Positions 34,048-44,921 of a stretch of DNA of 62,632 nt are shown piece after piece (positions within the stretch are counted from its first letter, which is position 1; each line of letters begins with the position of its first letter). Under the pieces are notes generated by a model. The model did not search any database. It worked only from the letters and a program-made list of their open reading frames with translations, and was not told the origin of the DNA. A program made the translations under genes and the position numbers. Source of the DNA: Candidatus Absconditabacterales bacterium (GTDB lineage Bacteria > Patescibacteriota > Gracilibacteria > Absconditabacterales > Absconditicoccaceae); the NCBI GenBank assembly GCA_937930555.1, contig CALHCH010000045.1, positions 1 to 62,632 on the forward strand, read 5' to 3'.

Positions 34048-34116
34048 CTCGAGATTCCACACCGCAATCGTCTATCCTTCGACAAGCTCAGGATGACTCA
34101 TCCGGTTCTGAATGAC
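34048..34116. repeat. Inverted partner of the 33751 element start
   Basis: Its reverse complement (GTCATTCAGAACCGGATGAG, later GACGATTGCGGTGTGGAATC) matches 33751-33815 (GTCATTCAGAATCGGATGAG, GACGATTGCGATGTGGAATC). The arms could fold with the 195-bp element between them. Includes a TCCTGAGCTTGTCGAAGGAT palindrome of the dispersed family. Confidence 0.65.
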
Positions 34117-34139
34117 GTGTTGTTTATTCGTATTTCAAA

Positions 34140-35387
34140 ATGAAAAAACAAACCATAGCCATCATAGGTTGATGAGCTGCAGGCATGATGGTCGCAGCTA
34201 CCTTAGCTCAGAGAAAAATGAATGACGACCGAGATCGTCAGATTTTGCTGTTTGAAAAAAACAAATCCCTGGGAGCTAAGGTGATCATCTCAGGTGGATG
34301 ACGCTGCAATCTCACGACCGGCTATACCCAGAGATCACAACTGCAATCCAAATACACGAGAGGTCGAGAATTTTTTGAAACTTCTCTGAAAAAGTTTACC
34401 CCAAGATCAGTCAAAAAACGATGTGAGTCCAATGGTGTACCGTGCAAAATGGAGGAAGATATGCGTGTATTCCCTGTGTCCAATGACGGCAAAGACGTGG
34501 TGAGGATGTTTGAAAAAATACTAGACCAAGGCTGAGTAGATATACACTACAAGGAATGAATAGTAGCGATCGAGAAAGTGTGAGAGAGCTTCAAGATCAC
34601 AAGCATGCAAGACACATATAGCGTAGACCAGGTCGTGCTCACCACTGGTGGCAACGCATATAGTCATACAGGATCCACAGGCGACGGCTACCAGTTTGCT
34701 CGCTCGCTAGGACACACCATCACTCCCCTGTGACCATCGCTCAATAGCTTCGTCACCCAACAAGACTGGATACACGCACTCAGCGGTCTTTCATTTCCTG
34801 ATGCGGTAGTACATCTCACGCTAGACCAAAAATCACAAAAAGAAAAATGACCGATACTCCTCACCCATTTTGGGATTTCTGGACCGCTTACTTTCGTTGC
34901 GGCTAGCTTATCAGCGTTTGAGACTGTCTCAGCAGACTCGCCACTGGAGATCAGACTTCAACCACTCGCTGAGATGTATCACCATATATGGGAGCAGTTT
35001 TTGCTAGATGCATCCCTATGATCCAAAAAAGAACTCGCTACTATACTCGCGACTAGACTACCTAGAAGATTTGCGGAAGCATTACTTATCGAGCTAGATA
35101 TACCGCCACATATACCCATATCGCAGCTAAGCAAGGTATATCGTACACAGCTAGCTGATCGACTCGGTCGTGGTATACCACTCTCGCTCATACAGCGTCG
35201 TCCTGGAGATGAGTTTGTGACTGCGGGAGGTGTAGATACTAGTGAGATAGATCCACACACACTCGAGTCCACCATCTGTCCCTGACTGTATATGGCAGGT
35301 GAGATACTCAATATCGATGGCGTGACGGGAGGATACAATCTCCAGATGTGTTGGAGTACAGGGAGATGTGTGGGAATGGGGATGTAG
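34140..35387 (+). CDS. FAD-dependent oxidoreductase, HI0933/BaiN-like family
   Basis: 415 residues. The FAD Rossmann motif IAIIGGGAAGMMVAATLA uses TGA for two Gly. Then VIISGGGRCNLTT, ATP-like GNAYSHTGSTGDGYQFA, THFGISGPL and the ending GLYMAGEILNIDGVTGGYNLQ, all family hallmarks. The substrate is not known for most members (the family contains a bile-acid reductase but function differs). Soluble, flavin-bound. Confidence 0.92.
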
Positions 35388-35480
35388 GACATTAAACATA
35401 TAGAGTATTGACTTTATAGAGTATTGACTTTATACTTAATATAAGTATAAAAAATACATTTATCTGTTAGATTTTTCAAT

Positions 35481-36209
35481 ATGTCTAAACTGAATGAGAC
35501 TGGTGAGATCGCTAGAGGACTTGCAAACCATTGTGCCTATTCGAGAGATTTAGCACAAAATGAGTCTATCTTTCTTAATTTTATCGATGAAGAAGATAAA
35601 ATCGATGATCAGAAAGTAGACAAATGGATTCAATTAAAGACCAATCTATTACAGCTAAATAGTGAGGCAGAAGATGATTTTACCACAACACTCAATAGCT
35701 ACAACATTGATATTATCAATAAAAATAGATCAGAAATATGAGCTATGTTTAACCCTAATTCAAAACTTCAATTAGATTTAATTATTGAACAAACTGAACC
35801 TCTTTCAGAGGATCAGCTTGAACGTATCTCAAAAAAATTTAATGATACTTTTCAGAATGAAAAGGATAGATATGAATGAAGGACCTGAGCAGGAAGTTAT
35901 TCGCGTAGCACTAATGAATGTATGCAGCTCATTCATCAATCTAAAATCAAACTGCAAAATAAGCTAGATGCACTTGAGATGTTAACAAAAGTGATTGATA
36001 AATTTTGGAAAATACATACCCAAGAACTAAATATTGAACTCAAAAAAGTTGAAGATAAAAATGATGTTTCTTGAATATTTCGATTAAAGAGCAGATCGAT
36101 TAATTCACAAAAGAGTAGAATACCGAATTTGAGGCAAGATATAATTTTCTCAAAATTACAATCAGATAACAACAATACTTTCATCAACTCTTTCTTTGAC
36201 GAAAAATAG
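35481..36209 (+). CDS. Unknown helical protein
   Basis: 242 residues from ATG 35481 to TAG 36207. Predicted largely helical and charged, with probable coiled coils (LDLIIEQTEPLSEDQLERI, KIKLQNKLDALEMLTKVIDK). No membrane segment. TGA is read as Gly at several places (for example YEGRTGAGSYS). AT-rich. No family recognised. Confidence 0.65.
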
Positions 36210-36303
36210 ATAAATTCTATACCACAAGATTAGACTAAGATCACCATCAATTCAAAACATTCTCTCGCATCTTACCTCAACATCCCTATAAACACTCCAA
36301 TCC

Positions 36304-36333
36304 TAAAAGGGTCTTTCTGACCCTTTTTGTTTT
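36304..36333 (+). terminator. Rho-independent terminator
   Basis: Stem AAAAGGGTC / GACCCTTTT with loop TTTCT, then T-rich sequence. Ends the gene at 35481 and precedes typA. Confidence 0.85.
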
Positions 36334-36349
36334 ATTGAGACACTATATT

Positions 36350-38182
36350 ATGTCAGATACACCAACAATATTTAAAAACCTCGCCATAATCGCCCATGTA
36401 GATCATGGGAAGACGTCTCTAGTAGATCAGCTCCTCACCTCCTCTGGGACGATGGATCATCTGGATGGGGCAGAGCTCATCATGGATAGCAATGACCAAG
36501 AAAAAGAAAGAGGTATCACTATATATGCCAAAAACACCTCAGTCGTATGGAAGGATATCGTGATGAATGTCATCGATACGCCATGACATGCTGATTTCTG
36601 ATCTGAAGTAGAGCGTGTCCTACGTATGGTAGACTCAGTGCTACTGGTAGTAGATGCATACGAGTGACCTATGCCTCAGACCAAATTTGTACTCAAGAAA
36701 GCGCTCGAAAATGGCCTGCATCCTATCGTGGTGATCAACAAGATCGACAAACCGACCGCGAGACCTGATTGGGTAGAAGATCAGCTGTTTGATTTGTTTA
36801 TCCAGCTCGGAGCAACTGACGAGCAGACGGATTTCCCTGTGATATATACCTCCGCTCGTGATGGTTATGCATTTTTGAATTTGGATGATTTGGCTGCAGC
36901 TCAAGCAAATCCGAGTATGGAGCCATTGCTTGATTTTATCATGGAAAAAGTACCTGACGCACCACATGAGCCACAAAAGCCGTTTCGTATGCAGGTGGTC
37001 AATCTCTGATATGACAATTTTGTAGGGAGATTGGGTATCGGACGTATCGCAGAATGAACTGTGTCGGCCAATCAAGAAGTCATCGTATACAAGACAGATG
37101 GTACGACCAAAAAAGCAAAAATATCCAAGATATATCGTACGGTCTGAGTGTCTAGGATAGATGTGACAGACGGAAGATGTGGTGATGTGGTGATAGTGGC
37201 AGGTATACCAGATATCTATGTAGGAGATACTATATGAGAAGAAGGCACCACGCCATACGAGCCGATCAGTATAGATGAGCCGACATTGAGTATGGACTTT
37301 TTGGTCAATAATTCACCATTTGCCGGTAAGGAAGGAAAATATGTAACCTCCAGAAACATTGTAGATAGACTAGAAAAAGAGCTCGAAACTAATGTAGGTA
37401 TGAGAGTAGATATCCACGAATGAGGTAATAGATGTACCGTATCTGGACGTGGAGAGCTACATCTGTCTGTATTGATCGAGACGATGAGGAGGGAGTGATT
37501 TGAGCTCCAGGTATCCTCACCACAAGTGATCCTCAGGACAGATGCCAACGGCAAAAAAGAAGAACCTGTCGAGAGAGTAGCTATCACCGTAGCTGATGAT
37601 CTCTCTGGTACAGTGATCGATCTCCTAGCCAAAAGAAAGTGACTCATGCAAAATATGCAATCAGAAAACGGTCTGACCAATCTAGAGTTTGATGTACCTA
37701 CGAGATGATTGCTTGGATTTAGATCAGATTTTATCCTCGTGACCAAGGGTGAGTGACTCGTGTCATCATCATTTTCTCACTACGCACCATATATGGGAGA
37801 AATTCCAAAACGTATCAACGGATCTATCGTGTCATGATTCAAAGGCAAGACGATGAGATTTTCTATCTGGAAGCTGCAAGAAAGAGGGACGATTTTTGTC
37901 CAGCCAGCTCAGGAGCTATACGAAGGTATGGTCGTATGAGAAGCAGCCAAACCAGGTGATCTAGTGGTTAATCTCACCAAAAATAAGAATCAATCCAATA
38001 TGAGAACAGGTAAAAACGATGAAAATATGATACTCGCACCTATCAGGACACTGAGTCTAGAAGATGCGCTCAGCTACATCGGAACTGATGAGTATGTGGA
38101 GATCACACCAGAAAACATTAGAATTAGAAAAATACATCTGAAAGAGAGTGATAGAAAATTGGCTAGTAAAAAGAATGGGTAA
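36350..38182 (+). CDS. typA: Ribosome-associated GTPase BipA/TypA
   Basis: 610 residues, the usual length. G1 AHVDHGKTS, switch ERGITI, G3 DTPGHADF, G4 NKIDK. EF-G-like domains II-III and V follow, then the C-terminal domain with [31 protein letters not shown] and the signature [16 protein letters not shown]. Acts on the 50S subunit in assembly and stress. I chose ATG 36350 ([10 protein letters not shown]) over 36335, since it gives the standard start. TGA is Gly in DTPGHAD. Confidence 0.97.
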
Positions 38183-38200
38183 GTATTGTATAAAAATCTA

Positions 38201-38233
38201 GACGCTAGAAAAGAGATTCTAGCGTCTTTTTTT
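38201..38233 (+). terminator. Rho-independent terminator after typA
   Basis: Stem GACGCTAGAA / TTCTAGCGTC with loop AAGAGA, then T7. Lies between convergent typA and the gene at 38232. Confidence 0.9.
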
Positions 38234-39239
38234 ATACTTCATTGATCACGTCATAGCTCAGATCAAGATTTCCCACGATAGCAAATCATATCACTGTTTG
38301 CACGCCTTCTTTTTTGAGTTTTTTTGCTGTTTCGTTGAGCGTGCTACCCGAGCCCACAAAATCATCTATAAGCAGTACTGTCTCATATTGATCCGTCTTT
38401 TCATCACGTACGTATATTGTCTCTCTTGCGTTCTCTATTCTATCCTCACGTTTTTTCAGTGATTTTTGTGGTACTTTTGTTTCTCATTGATAGTATTTTT
38501 TGATACGTATGCGTGGTAGGTCTATCTGATATAGAGCTGCATCCAGCATTTTGAGCAGCTGCTGCTCACGAGTGATGCTCCAAGGCACAAAAGCCAGAGC
38601 ATCAATCTGATGAGTGTGTATATAGCATATCAATGAGTCAATATAGATATCTATACTACGACGCAGTAGTTTGCGACTCTGAGATTGTTTGGCAAAAAAT
38701 GTTAGTTCTGCCAATTTTCACCTCCCAAAATCCATTCGCTTGTACTGATCGGCATATAGCACCATATCTAGATGAAGCTGCGATACATGCTGATCAAATG
38801 CTTGTGTAGCATCAAGCAGTCCACATGTATTACGCAGTCATTGTATATGGTCATGGATCGTGATATATGCTTCAGCTTTTTTGCCTACATCCATATTTCT
38901 TTTGGTACATCGTTGTGCTAGCCCATCATATCACGTCAGCTCAGACCCTCTAGGGGTAAATTTCAAAAATATCTCATCCAATAGATGTTTATCTTTGAAG
39001 TTATCATATATCTCACCCTTAGGTATTGATACCTTAGTGACTGGTATGGTGAGCTGATATTTGGTATGTGCACCATTACTGATCCTTAGTAGATCTCACT
39101 GCTCCACCAATACCTTGACATATCTATGCAGGATAGCTCTGCCCAACCCGCTTCTTCTGGACAATTCAGTCACACCCAAACGCTCATTTCAATCGAAATA
39201 AGTAAGGACTTTTTGTAGAGTTGTTGGTTTGTAAGTCAT
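38232..39239 (-). CDS. Winged-helix + phosphoribosyltransferase-fold protein, copy B
   Basis: 335 residues. N-terminal winged helix (LQKVLTYFDGNERLGVTELS, RRSGLGRAILHRYVKVLV) and a C-terminal PRPP loop VLLIDDFVGSGSTLNETAKK. The central part (LAELTFFAKQSQSRKLL, LAFVPWSITREQQLLKMLD) resembles ComF-type amidophosphoribosyltransferase relatives. Same architecture as the gene at 29089, diverged in sequence. Likely a transcription regulator that senses PRPP or a nucleotide. TGA is Gly before FAIVGN. Confidence 0.78.
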
Positions 39240-39324
39240 AGTGTAATATTTATTGTATACTGTATACAGTAGATAGTATACTGTAAATATTTTAAAATGC
39301 AAATAATAGTTTATAACCAAGAAC

Positions 39325-40119
39325 CTAGTAATCTATCTGATCAAAAGCTTTATCTTGTAAATACTTTCTCAATTTGTCTGCATGAGTCTGCAGTCATCTA
39401 TTCTTCTTCCACATCTCGTATTTAGGAAACCTCTTTTTGAGTAAGGCAAATTCTTTTAGCAAAAATTTAATTTGTCTTGCGGCATCAAGTCGCTCTTCAT
39501 ATGCTCATACTAGAATAGGTTCGTCTACCTCAAAACGATTTGCATACAACAATGCATCATGATACTTAGTTGTAAAAATAGATAATCAGGAAACCAATCG
39601 ATTGTACTGCACTTTCACAAATCAATGATGTTTAGTTCTTAGTTTTCAAAATAGCATATGTGCTTTTAAATATTGCTGGTCCATCATAGCAAAAGATGCA
39701 TCTTCAAAAATAACATGCTCAGACTCATCAAAACGAGGTGTATATCAATCATAAAAGTTATCTCGGTGAGTTTCATCGATACCAAAAGACACATTATTCA
39801 TTTGCATAACCAAATCCATTTGATGATCGTCAGGTATATCGTAACTAGCAAGTGCGACCGTATTATTTCGTCGTTCTAGATATAGTGGCAAAAACTCATC
39901 AACATGCTGTTGTGTAAATCATTGAGTAGATGGATGTAACAATACTTTCTCAATCGATTTGTCGCTTGTATCTCACAATATCAGAGATTCAGTTCTTTTC
40001 CAGTCACTTTGTGGTGCAGCTCTACAATGCAGGCTCTCCATGCACACCATTGCAGTATTCGCATTCTTTTTTCTACTCAGATCTTCTACCGCCTTTTCAA
40101 GCTTATTACTGTTGGACAT
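39325..40119 (-). CDS. Unknown protein next to a PLP enzyme
   Basis: 264 residues from ATG 40119 to TAG 39325, 19 bp after the stop of the PLP enzyme, so probably one transcript. Soluble. A short start (MSNSNKLEKAVEDLSRKK), a middle with aromatic and acidic patches (NNVSFGIDETHRDNFYDGYT) and a basic helical end (LLKEFALLKKRFPKYEMW). No family recognised. Confidence 0.7.
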
Positions 40120-40138
40120 ATATAGTATAAAAAAATAC

Positions 40139-41161
40139 CTACAATCTCGTACGACCAGTATTGACGATAAGGATCTTGGCATCAGATGGTACCTGTCCAC
40201 TCATCTGCAACAACAATGCAAGTCCAGCAATACCAGATGGCTCGCAAGCAATATCTTGAGATGTCGCTATTTCCAAAGCTTTCTTGATCCATTGTTCTTG
40301 GACGATATGTACCTGAGATTTATTGCCACAAAATCATGATTGCTTATATATCTTAATCCATTGATCAGAAAAATGAACAAATGGTAGATGTGGTGAGTAA
40401 AGTTTTTCGGCAAGTGTGTTTGGATTATTTGTTGTTGCTCAAAGAAAATGACACTTTTTGAGTACTTCTATATCTCCACTAAATCTAGGATCTTTGTGTC
40501 ATAATCATGAAATTTCTTTCTTATTTACATTGAGAATGTTTTCATACAAATTGCCAGTACCAAAAGGCAGAAAGCAATACTCAGGAGATGAATTTACAAT
40601 TTCATAACTCAACCAATCATAATATCTCTGCGTAGGATCCAATGCCTCAGAAGAGGTGATATCAATTCCAGATTCATTGTTAGTTAATTGTAAAATCTCA
40701 ATAGGACTCAATAATTTTTTGGAAAGATCGGTAAGATATATTTCAGCTCATAATTTTTCAAGTTTTTCTACATATTGTTTTTCAATCTTAAAATCAACCA
40801 ATACTTTCAACGATGGAAGGTGATATTTCTTAAGCTGACTTTGTATGGCTATAGCCGCAGATCCAGAAGAGATGATCGACATGCTTGGCAACGCTCAGAT
40901 TACTTGTCATCACTTCTTCGCTTCCAAAAAGTGTTTGTATGTCACCACTATCTCCCAAGCCAACCTATCCTTATGTGTTCCAGTTGGATTGTGAGATTCA
41001 TCCTTGAGCCAGACATTACTAAATCAATCCACCTCTATCTGATAGGTAGGAGTAGCAGGAAACTTAGGATCATCTGCTGGAAATTCTGGATTGGAAGGAT
41101 CATTGTCTGATCTGACTATGATGCTGTCTAAAATTTTTTGTTCTTGCGATGTGAGTGACAT
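40139..41161 (-). CDS. PLP-dependent enzyme, threonine synthase/cysteine synthase fold
   Basis: 340 residues. The PLP-binding lysine is in VWLKDESHNPTGTHKDRLAW (usual lKnE..nPTGSfKdR). The phosphate-binding loop reads SIISSGSAAIAI and the C-terminal part CEPSGIAGLALLLQ. Fold type II lyase/synthase family; substrate not clear from sequence. The family's usual (S/G)G(N/G) after the Lys motif is replaced by SSGSAA, fitting a serine/threonine-type member. Stop TAG 40139. Confidence 0.85.
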
Positions 41162-41195
41162 AATCTCAAAATCTATAATTCTAAAATCTAGCTAT

Positions 41196-41954
41196 CTACT
41201 CAGCATTATGCCATACGGTATCCACATCCTCATCGTCTTCTAGCATTTCTATGATTGTCTCTAGCTTTTCCTCTCATTTGGTATCTAAAGCGATAGTGTT
41301 TTCTGCTATATATGAGAGATCTGACTGCTCTATCTTTCGTCAGTTTTGTTCAAAATGATTGACTGTAGCCATAAAATTTTCTCTGGATGTGAGGATTCTG
41401 GCTATATCGTCCACTATCTCGTAGTCTTCTGCTTCAGTCTCCATCACCTCCATCTCAAACTCATCACTATCTAGGGGCAATACAGTCTCCACCTCTTTTC
41501 ACTTTATTTTTTCGATCTTAATTTTTCCACTTACAAATATTTCTCCTTTTTCTGCAAATTGTCGTCCGACACTCCCTGGATCTCACATGTTACCTCCATA
41601 TTTGGAGAGGATTGTCCTGACGCTAGCGCTAGATCTATTGGTGTTTGGTGTGACGCACTTGATATATAGCGCTACCCCACTAGGTCCATATCATTCGTAA
41701 AATATCTCCATCAGCTTTTCTCATGTATCGTTGCCAGCTCATTTGTCTATCGCTTTTTGGATCACGTCCTTGGAGAGACCTGCTTGCTTACCTTTTTTGA
41801 TAGCTGCGTCTAGAGTGGGATTGAGAGCTGGATTGTCGCCAGCTTCCGCAGCCATCTGTATGACTTTTGCTACCTTAGCATAGATTTTTGCTTTTTTGCT
41901 GTCTTGAGCAGCTTTTCTATGCTTTATATTATGTCGCTTACTATGTCAAGCCAT
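41196..41954 (-). CDS. yebC: YebC/TACO1-family regulator
   Basis: 252 residues. Family start MAGHSKRHNIKHRKAAQD (usual MAGHSKWANIKHRK). Then GKQAGLSKDVIQKAIDKG, VALYIKCVTPNTNRSSA, KYGGNMGDPGSVGRQFAEKG and the acidic end LEDDEDVDTVWHNAE. Members act on ribosomes at proline-rich stretches or as transcription factors. TGA is Gly at residue 3. Confidence 0.96.
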
Positions 41955-42056
41955 ATTGTACAATAAATTTACAAAAATTTTACAAATACATCATCGATTG
42001 CTATACTACGTATACAATCAATTTAGGAAAAATTTATTTATCACATCTCAAAACTA

Positions 42057-42419
42057 ATGATATCTACTCAAAAAACAACAACTGCACAAAAACTCTCGAG
42101 CAATAGGTATCTCTCATTTTTGGATGGGCTCACCTACTCCATAGATGCACATGATATGACGATAGAAAAAATTGGATTTGAGGATATGATAGATATCTCC
42201 AAGTTTGGTACTGAGCTGAGCGTGGATGGCTATGAGTATAGCGTCAATGCTGTACACAAGATCAGCTTCGAATCCAAACTGTTTAAAAAATATATAGAGA
42301 AAGCTCACAATATACATCACTACTCTCACAATATATCCCTATATCTCAACAAAAATGAAAGAGCTATAGCTATTAGATTGATAGTAAATGATGAGATACT
42401 ATTAGTAGAGTTATTTTAG
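42057..42419 (+). CDS. Unknown small protein
   Basis: 120 residues from ATG 42057 to TAG 42417, no TGA codon. Pattern of mixed alpha and beta, with SFLDGLTYSIDAHDMTIE and AIAIRLIVNDEILLVELF at the end. Soluble. No family recognised. Confidence 0.65.
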   Translation: MISTQKTTTAQKLSSNRYLSFLDGLTYSIDAHDMTIEKIGFEDMIDISKFGTELSVDGYEYSVNAVHKISFESKLFKKYIEKAHNIHHYSHNISLYLNKNERAIAIRLIVNDEILLVELF

Positions 42420-42460
42420 TCATGCATAACTAGTTAAGTATAGTTTTAGTTTCAAAATTT

Positions 42461-42490
42461 AAACCCAAGCAGAATACTGCTTGGGTTTAT
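42461..42490. terminator. Bidirectional terminator
   Basis: Stem AAACCCAAGCAG / CTGCTTGGGTTT with loop AATA, flanked by A/T-rich runs. Sits between convergent genes at 42057 and 42521. Confidence 0.9.
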
Positions 42491-42520
42491 TAATAATATA
42501 TGTCTTAGTGGTTTTTGTAT

Positions 42521-42847
42521 CTATGCGGATCTTTTAGATTTTTTGTAAACAAAACATTTAAATTTTGCTAGAATTTTATTCTGATCATCTCGAAGATAGT
42601 AGAATTCACCTCTTGAGCGATCATCCAAAACAGTTCCCATTTGCTTCTTTGAGTTACTTGCTCGAGTTTTTATATGTACTGTATAGTATATACTCTGAGC
42701 TGATTTAGTAAAAATAGTAAAATCGCTAACATCGTAAGGTGGAATAATTGACGGGTAGACCTTAATTAGTTCTACTCTTGGAGAGATAGGTACAGAGATT
42801 AGAGATCCAATATCTTTGGAGATTTTATCTCTAGCTAATTTTCTCAA
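42521..42847 (-). CDS. Unknown basic protein, start uncertain (possible frameshift)
   Basis: About 109 residues from a TTG-like start at 42847 (RKLARDKISKDIGSLISVPI). A better start would be ATG 42888 (MAKTKTKK...), but eight A (minus strand, 42864-42871) put it in another frame. With one more A it would read MAKTKTKKKLNKGKLRKLARDK. Middle: SVPISPRVELIKVYPS, VHIKTRASNSKKQMGTVLDD. No family recognised. Confidence 0.55.
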   Translation of the reverse strand: MRKLARDKISKDIGSLISVPISPRVELIKVYPSIIPPYDVSDFTIFTKSAQSIYYTVHIKTRASNSKKQMGTVLDDRSRGEFYYLRDDQNKILAKFKCFVYKKSKRSA

Positions 42848-43169
42848 TTTACCCTTATTGAGCTTTTTTTTGTCTTAGTTTTTGCCATGTGTATCATTTT
42901 TAGTTATGCGGAGAATATTCTCCTGTTTTTTGTTTGAACTAATAAAGCAGTCTTCGTAGAATAGCTTTCTTTTTGTTTGATTTGCGACTTTTCGCCATCA
43001 GAGCAATATTTTTGGAAATTGGAAAGACCGGTCTACTATAGACCAAAGATTTGAAAAAATGCTTCATCATAAGCTGTAGTTTTATTTGATGATCAAAAAT
43101 TTTTTTATCCCTATTCTTATAGTCAGTAGCAATTGTATGTCAAATAGAAATACAAAAAAAACAGAGAAA
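42848..43169. other. Gene-poor stretch
   Basis: 322 bp without a supported full gene. It includes the possible frameshifted start at 42888 and a 19-codon basic ORF on the minus strand (42939-42998, MAKSRKSNKKKAILRRLLY), too short to trust. GGAGAATATTCTCC at about 42910-42923 is a perfect palindrome. Confidence 0.4.
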
Positions 43170-43179
43170 TTACTCTCTG
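43153..43179 (-). terminator. Rho-independent terminator overlapping a stop codon
   Basis: Minus strand: stem CAGAGA / TCTCTG followed by T8. The stem includes the TAA of the DUF1653 gene. Confidence 0.75.
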
Positions 43180-43445
43180 CAGATCTGAAATCTTCTCCTC
43201 ATCTCTCACTCCCACTCTACCATCTCAGCAAAGATCTCACTATTTCTCACAAACACACTCTCGGGATGTCACTCAGGTCGATAGACTACCATCGTCTGGA
43301 GGTTGCGATCATCGTCCACAAGCACTGCTAGCGATTCTACTCGGTATTTTTGTCATTTGTAGTGTTGATATCGTTGCTTGACAGGTAACTCTCATTGAGC
43401 TATAGCGAGATCATCAGCTATCTCTGTATAAGATTTTCTAGCCAT
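43170..43445 (-). CDS. DUF1653 protein
   Basis: 91 residues. RYQHYKGQKYRVESLAVLVD then TMVVYRPEGH...VFVRNSEIFAEMVEWEG is the DUF1653 pattern (Y.HYKG..Y.v...........lVvYr......wvRp..mF.e.V). Four TGA codons are Gly. Small soluble protein of unknown function. Lies 22 bp downstream of dnaB. Confidence 0.85.
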
Positions 43446-43467
43446 TATATAGTATAAGATACAAAAT

Positions 43468-44820
43468 TTACGTAGCCGGACTTTCCAAATTATAAAATTT
43501 CATATGTTCTGCTACTCGCTGGAGTTCGACTTCTCCTGGAGGACCGTTTCTATTTTTACGCACAAAGATATTCGCCAGTCCTTTTTTGTCGGTATATGGG
43601 TCATAATAATCCTCTCTATACAACATCAATACACTATCCGCATCTTGCTCGATAGATCAGGATTCACGCAGATCAGAGAGCATTGGTCTCTTGTCAGGAC
43701 GTCATTCTACATTACGAGACAGCTGAGAAAGCGCTACTATAGGGCAGTTCAATTCTCTGGCGAGCTCCTTGAGACCTCTAGACAGCATAGATACCTCTTG
43801 GACACGATTGCCAGCGTATTTGGATCATCCAGCACTCATCAGCTGGAGGTAGTCTATCACCACCAGATCCAGATGTCATTTTTCTATCTTGAGTCTTCTG
43901 AGCTTGGATCTAAGCTCATTCAATGTCACGGCACCTTTGTCATCTAGATACATATTGGCTCCAGAGAGCTTTTCCATCGCTTCACCCAAATTGGCAAAGT
44001 CCTGATCATCCAACAATCACTTGGTGATCTTGTGCATAGGCGTCCCAGACACCGTACACAGTATCCTATCCACCAACTGCTCATTCCCCATTTCTAGAGA
44101 AAACATCGCAACGGTCTTCTTGGATTTTACAGCTGCGTTGATCATGACATTGAGAGCAAAAGCAGTCTTACCCATCGCAGGTCTTGCTGCCAGTATGATC
44201 AACTGACCAGGTTGAAATCCACCCAACACGTTGTCCAAATCAGAAAATGAGGTATTTACCTTGATCTGTTCGAGTTTGTCTGGATTGTCCACGATCTCCA
44301 TATATTCTTCTATTCTGAGATTGAGCACATCTTTGATATGCATCAGCGAGTCACTAAGATTGACCTGTGTGAGGTCAAATATACGTTTTTCTATACGTTC
44401 GAGTAATTCTGGTACAGGATCTTGATCGTAGCACTCTCCAGATATCTTCTGACACGCACTAAGGATATTACGCAATACTGCTTTCTCTTTTACTATTTTT
44501 CCATACTCTGTAGCCACTGTCGCTGTGATAGCAAATGACGCTATCTCATACAGATAATCCACACCTCATACTACTTCCAGATGATCGTTTTTGTCCAATT
44601 CGTCACTTAGAGTGATCACATCTATTGTACTCCTAGTAGACCAGAGATTTTTTAGAGCTGCAAAAATATGCTCGTGCTCCTTCTGATAAAAATCAGCTGG
44701 CTCCAAAGCTATTCAGTCCAATATATACATTACCTCATTGTCTATCAGCACCGTACTCAGCACTCATTTTTCGGCTTCTAGATGATGAGGAGGCAATTTG
44801 AGATCGTCTATATTTACCAT
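43468..44820 (-). CDS. dnaB: Replicative DNA helicase DnaB
   Basis: Hexameric helicase that unwinds the fork. 450 residues. The N-terminal domain starts at residue 10 ([19 protein letters not shown]). In the RecA-like domain, Walker A is [10 protein letters not shown] (about 210), then [19 protein letters not shown] (Walker B) and [20 protein letters not shown]. The end is [15 protein letters not shown] (C-terminal arginine fingers). TGA reading joins four pieces. Confidence 0.97.
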
Positions 44821-44921
44821 ATATGGAGTTTGAAAGGTGAAAATCTACTACTAACTGAATATATCAATAACATCAATAAATACTATACAAGAAAATCTCA
44901 AAAATGATGGACCTCAAGAAA

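Noticed and set aside
42939-42998. 19-codon basic ORF
   Set aside because: Too short to support without homology.
43504-43947. 147-codon plus-strand ORF
   Set aside because: Antisense of dnaB; no family resemblance.
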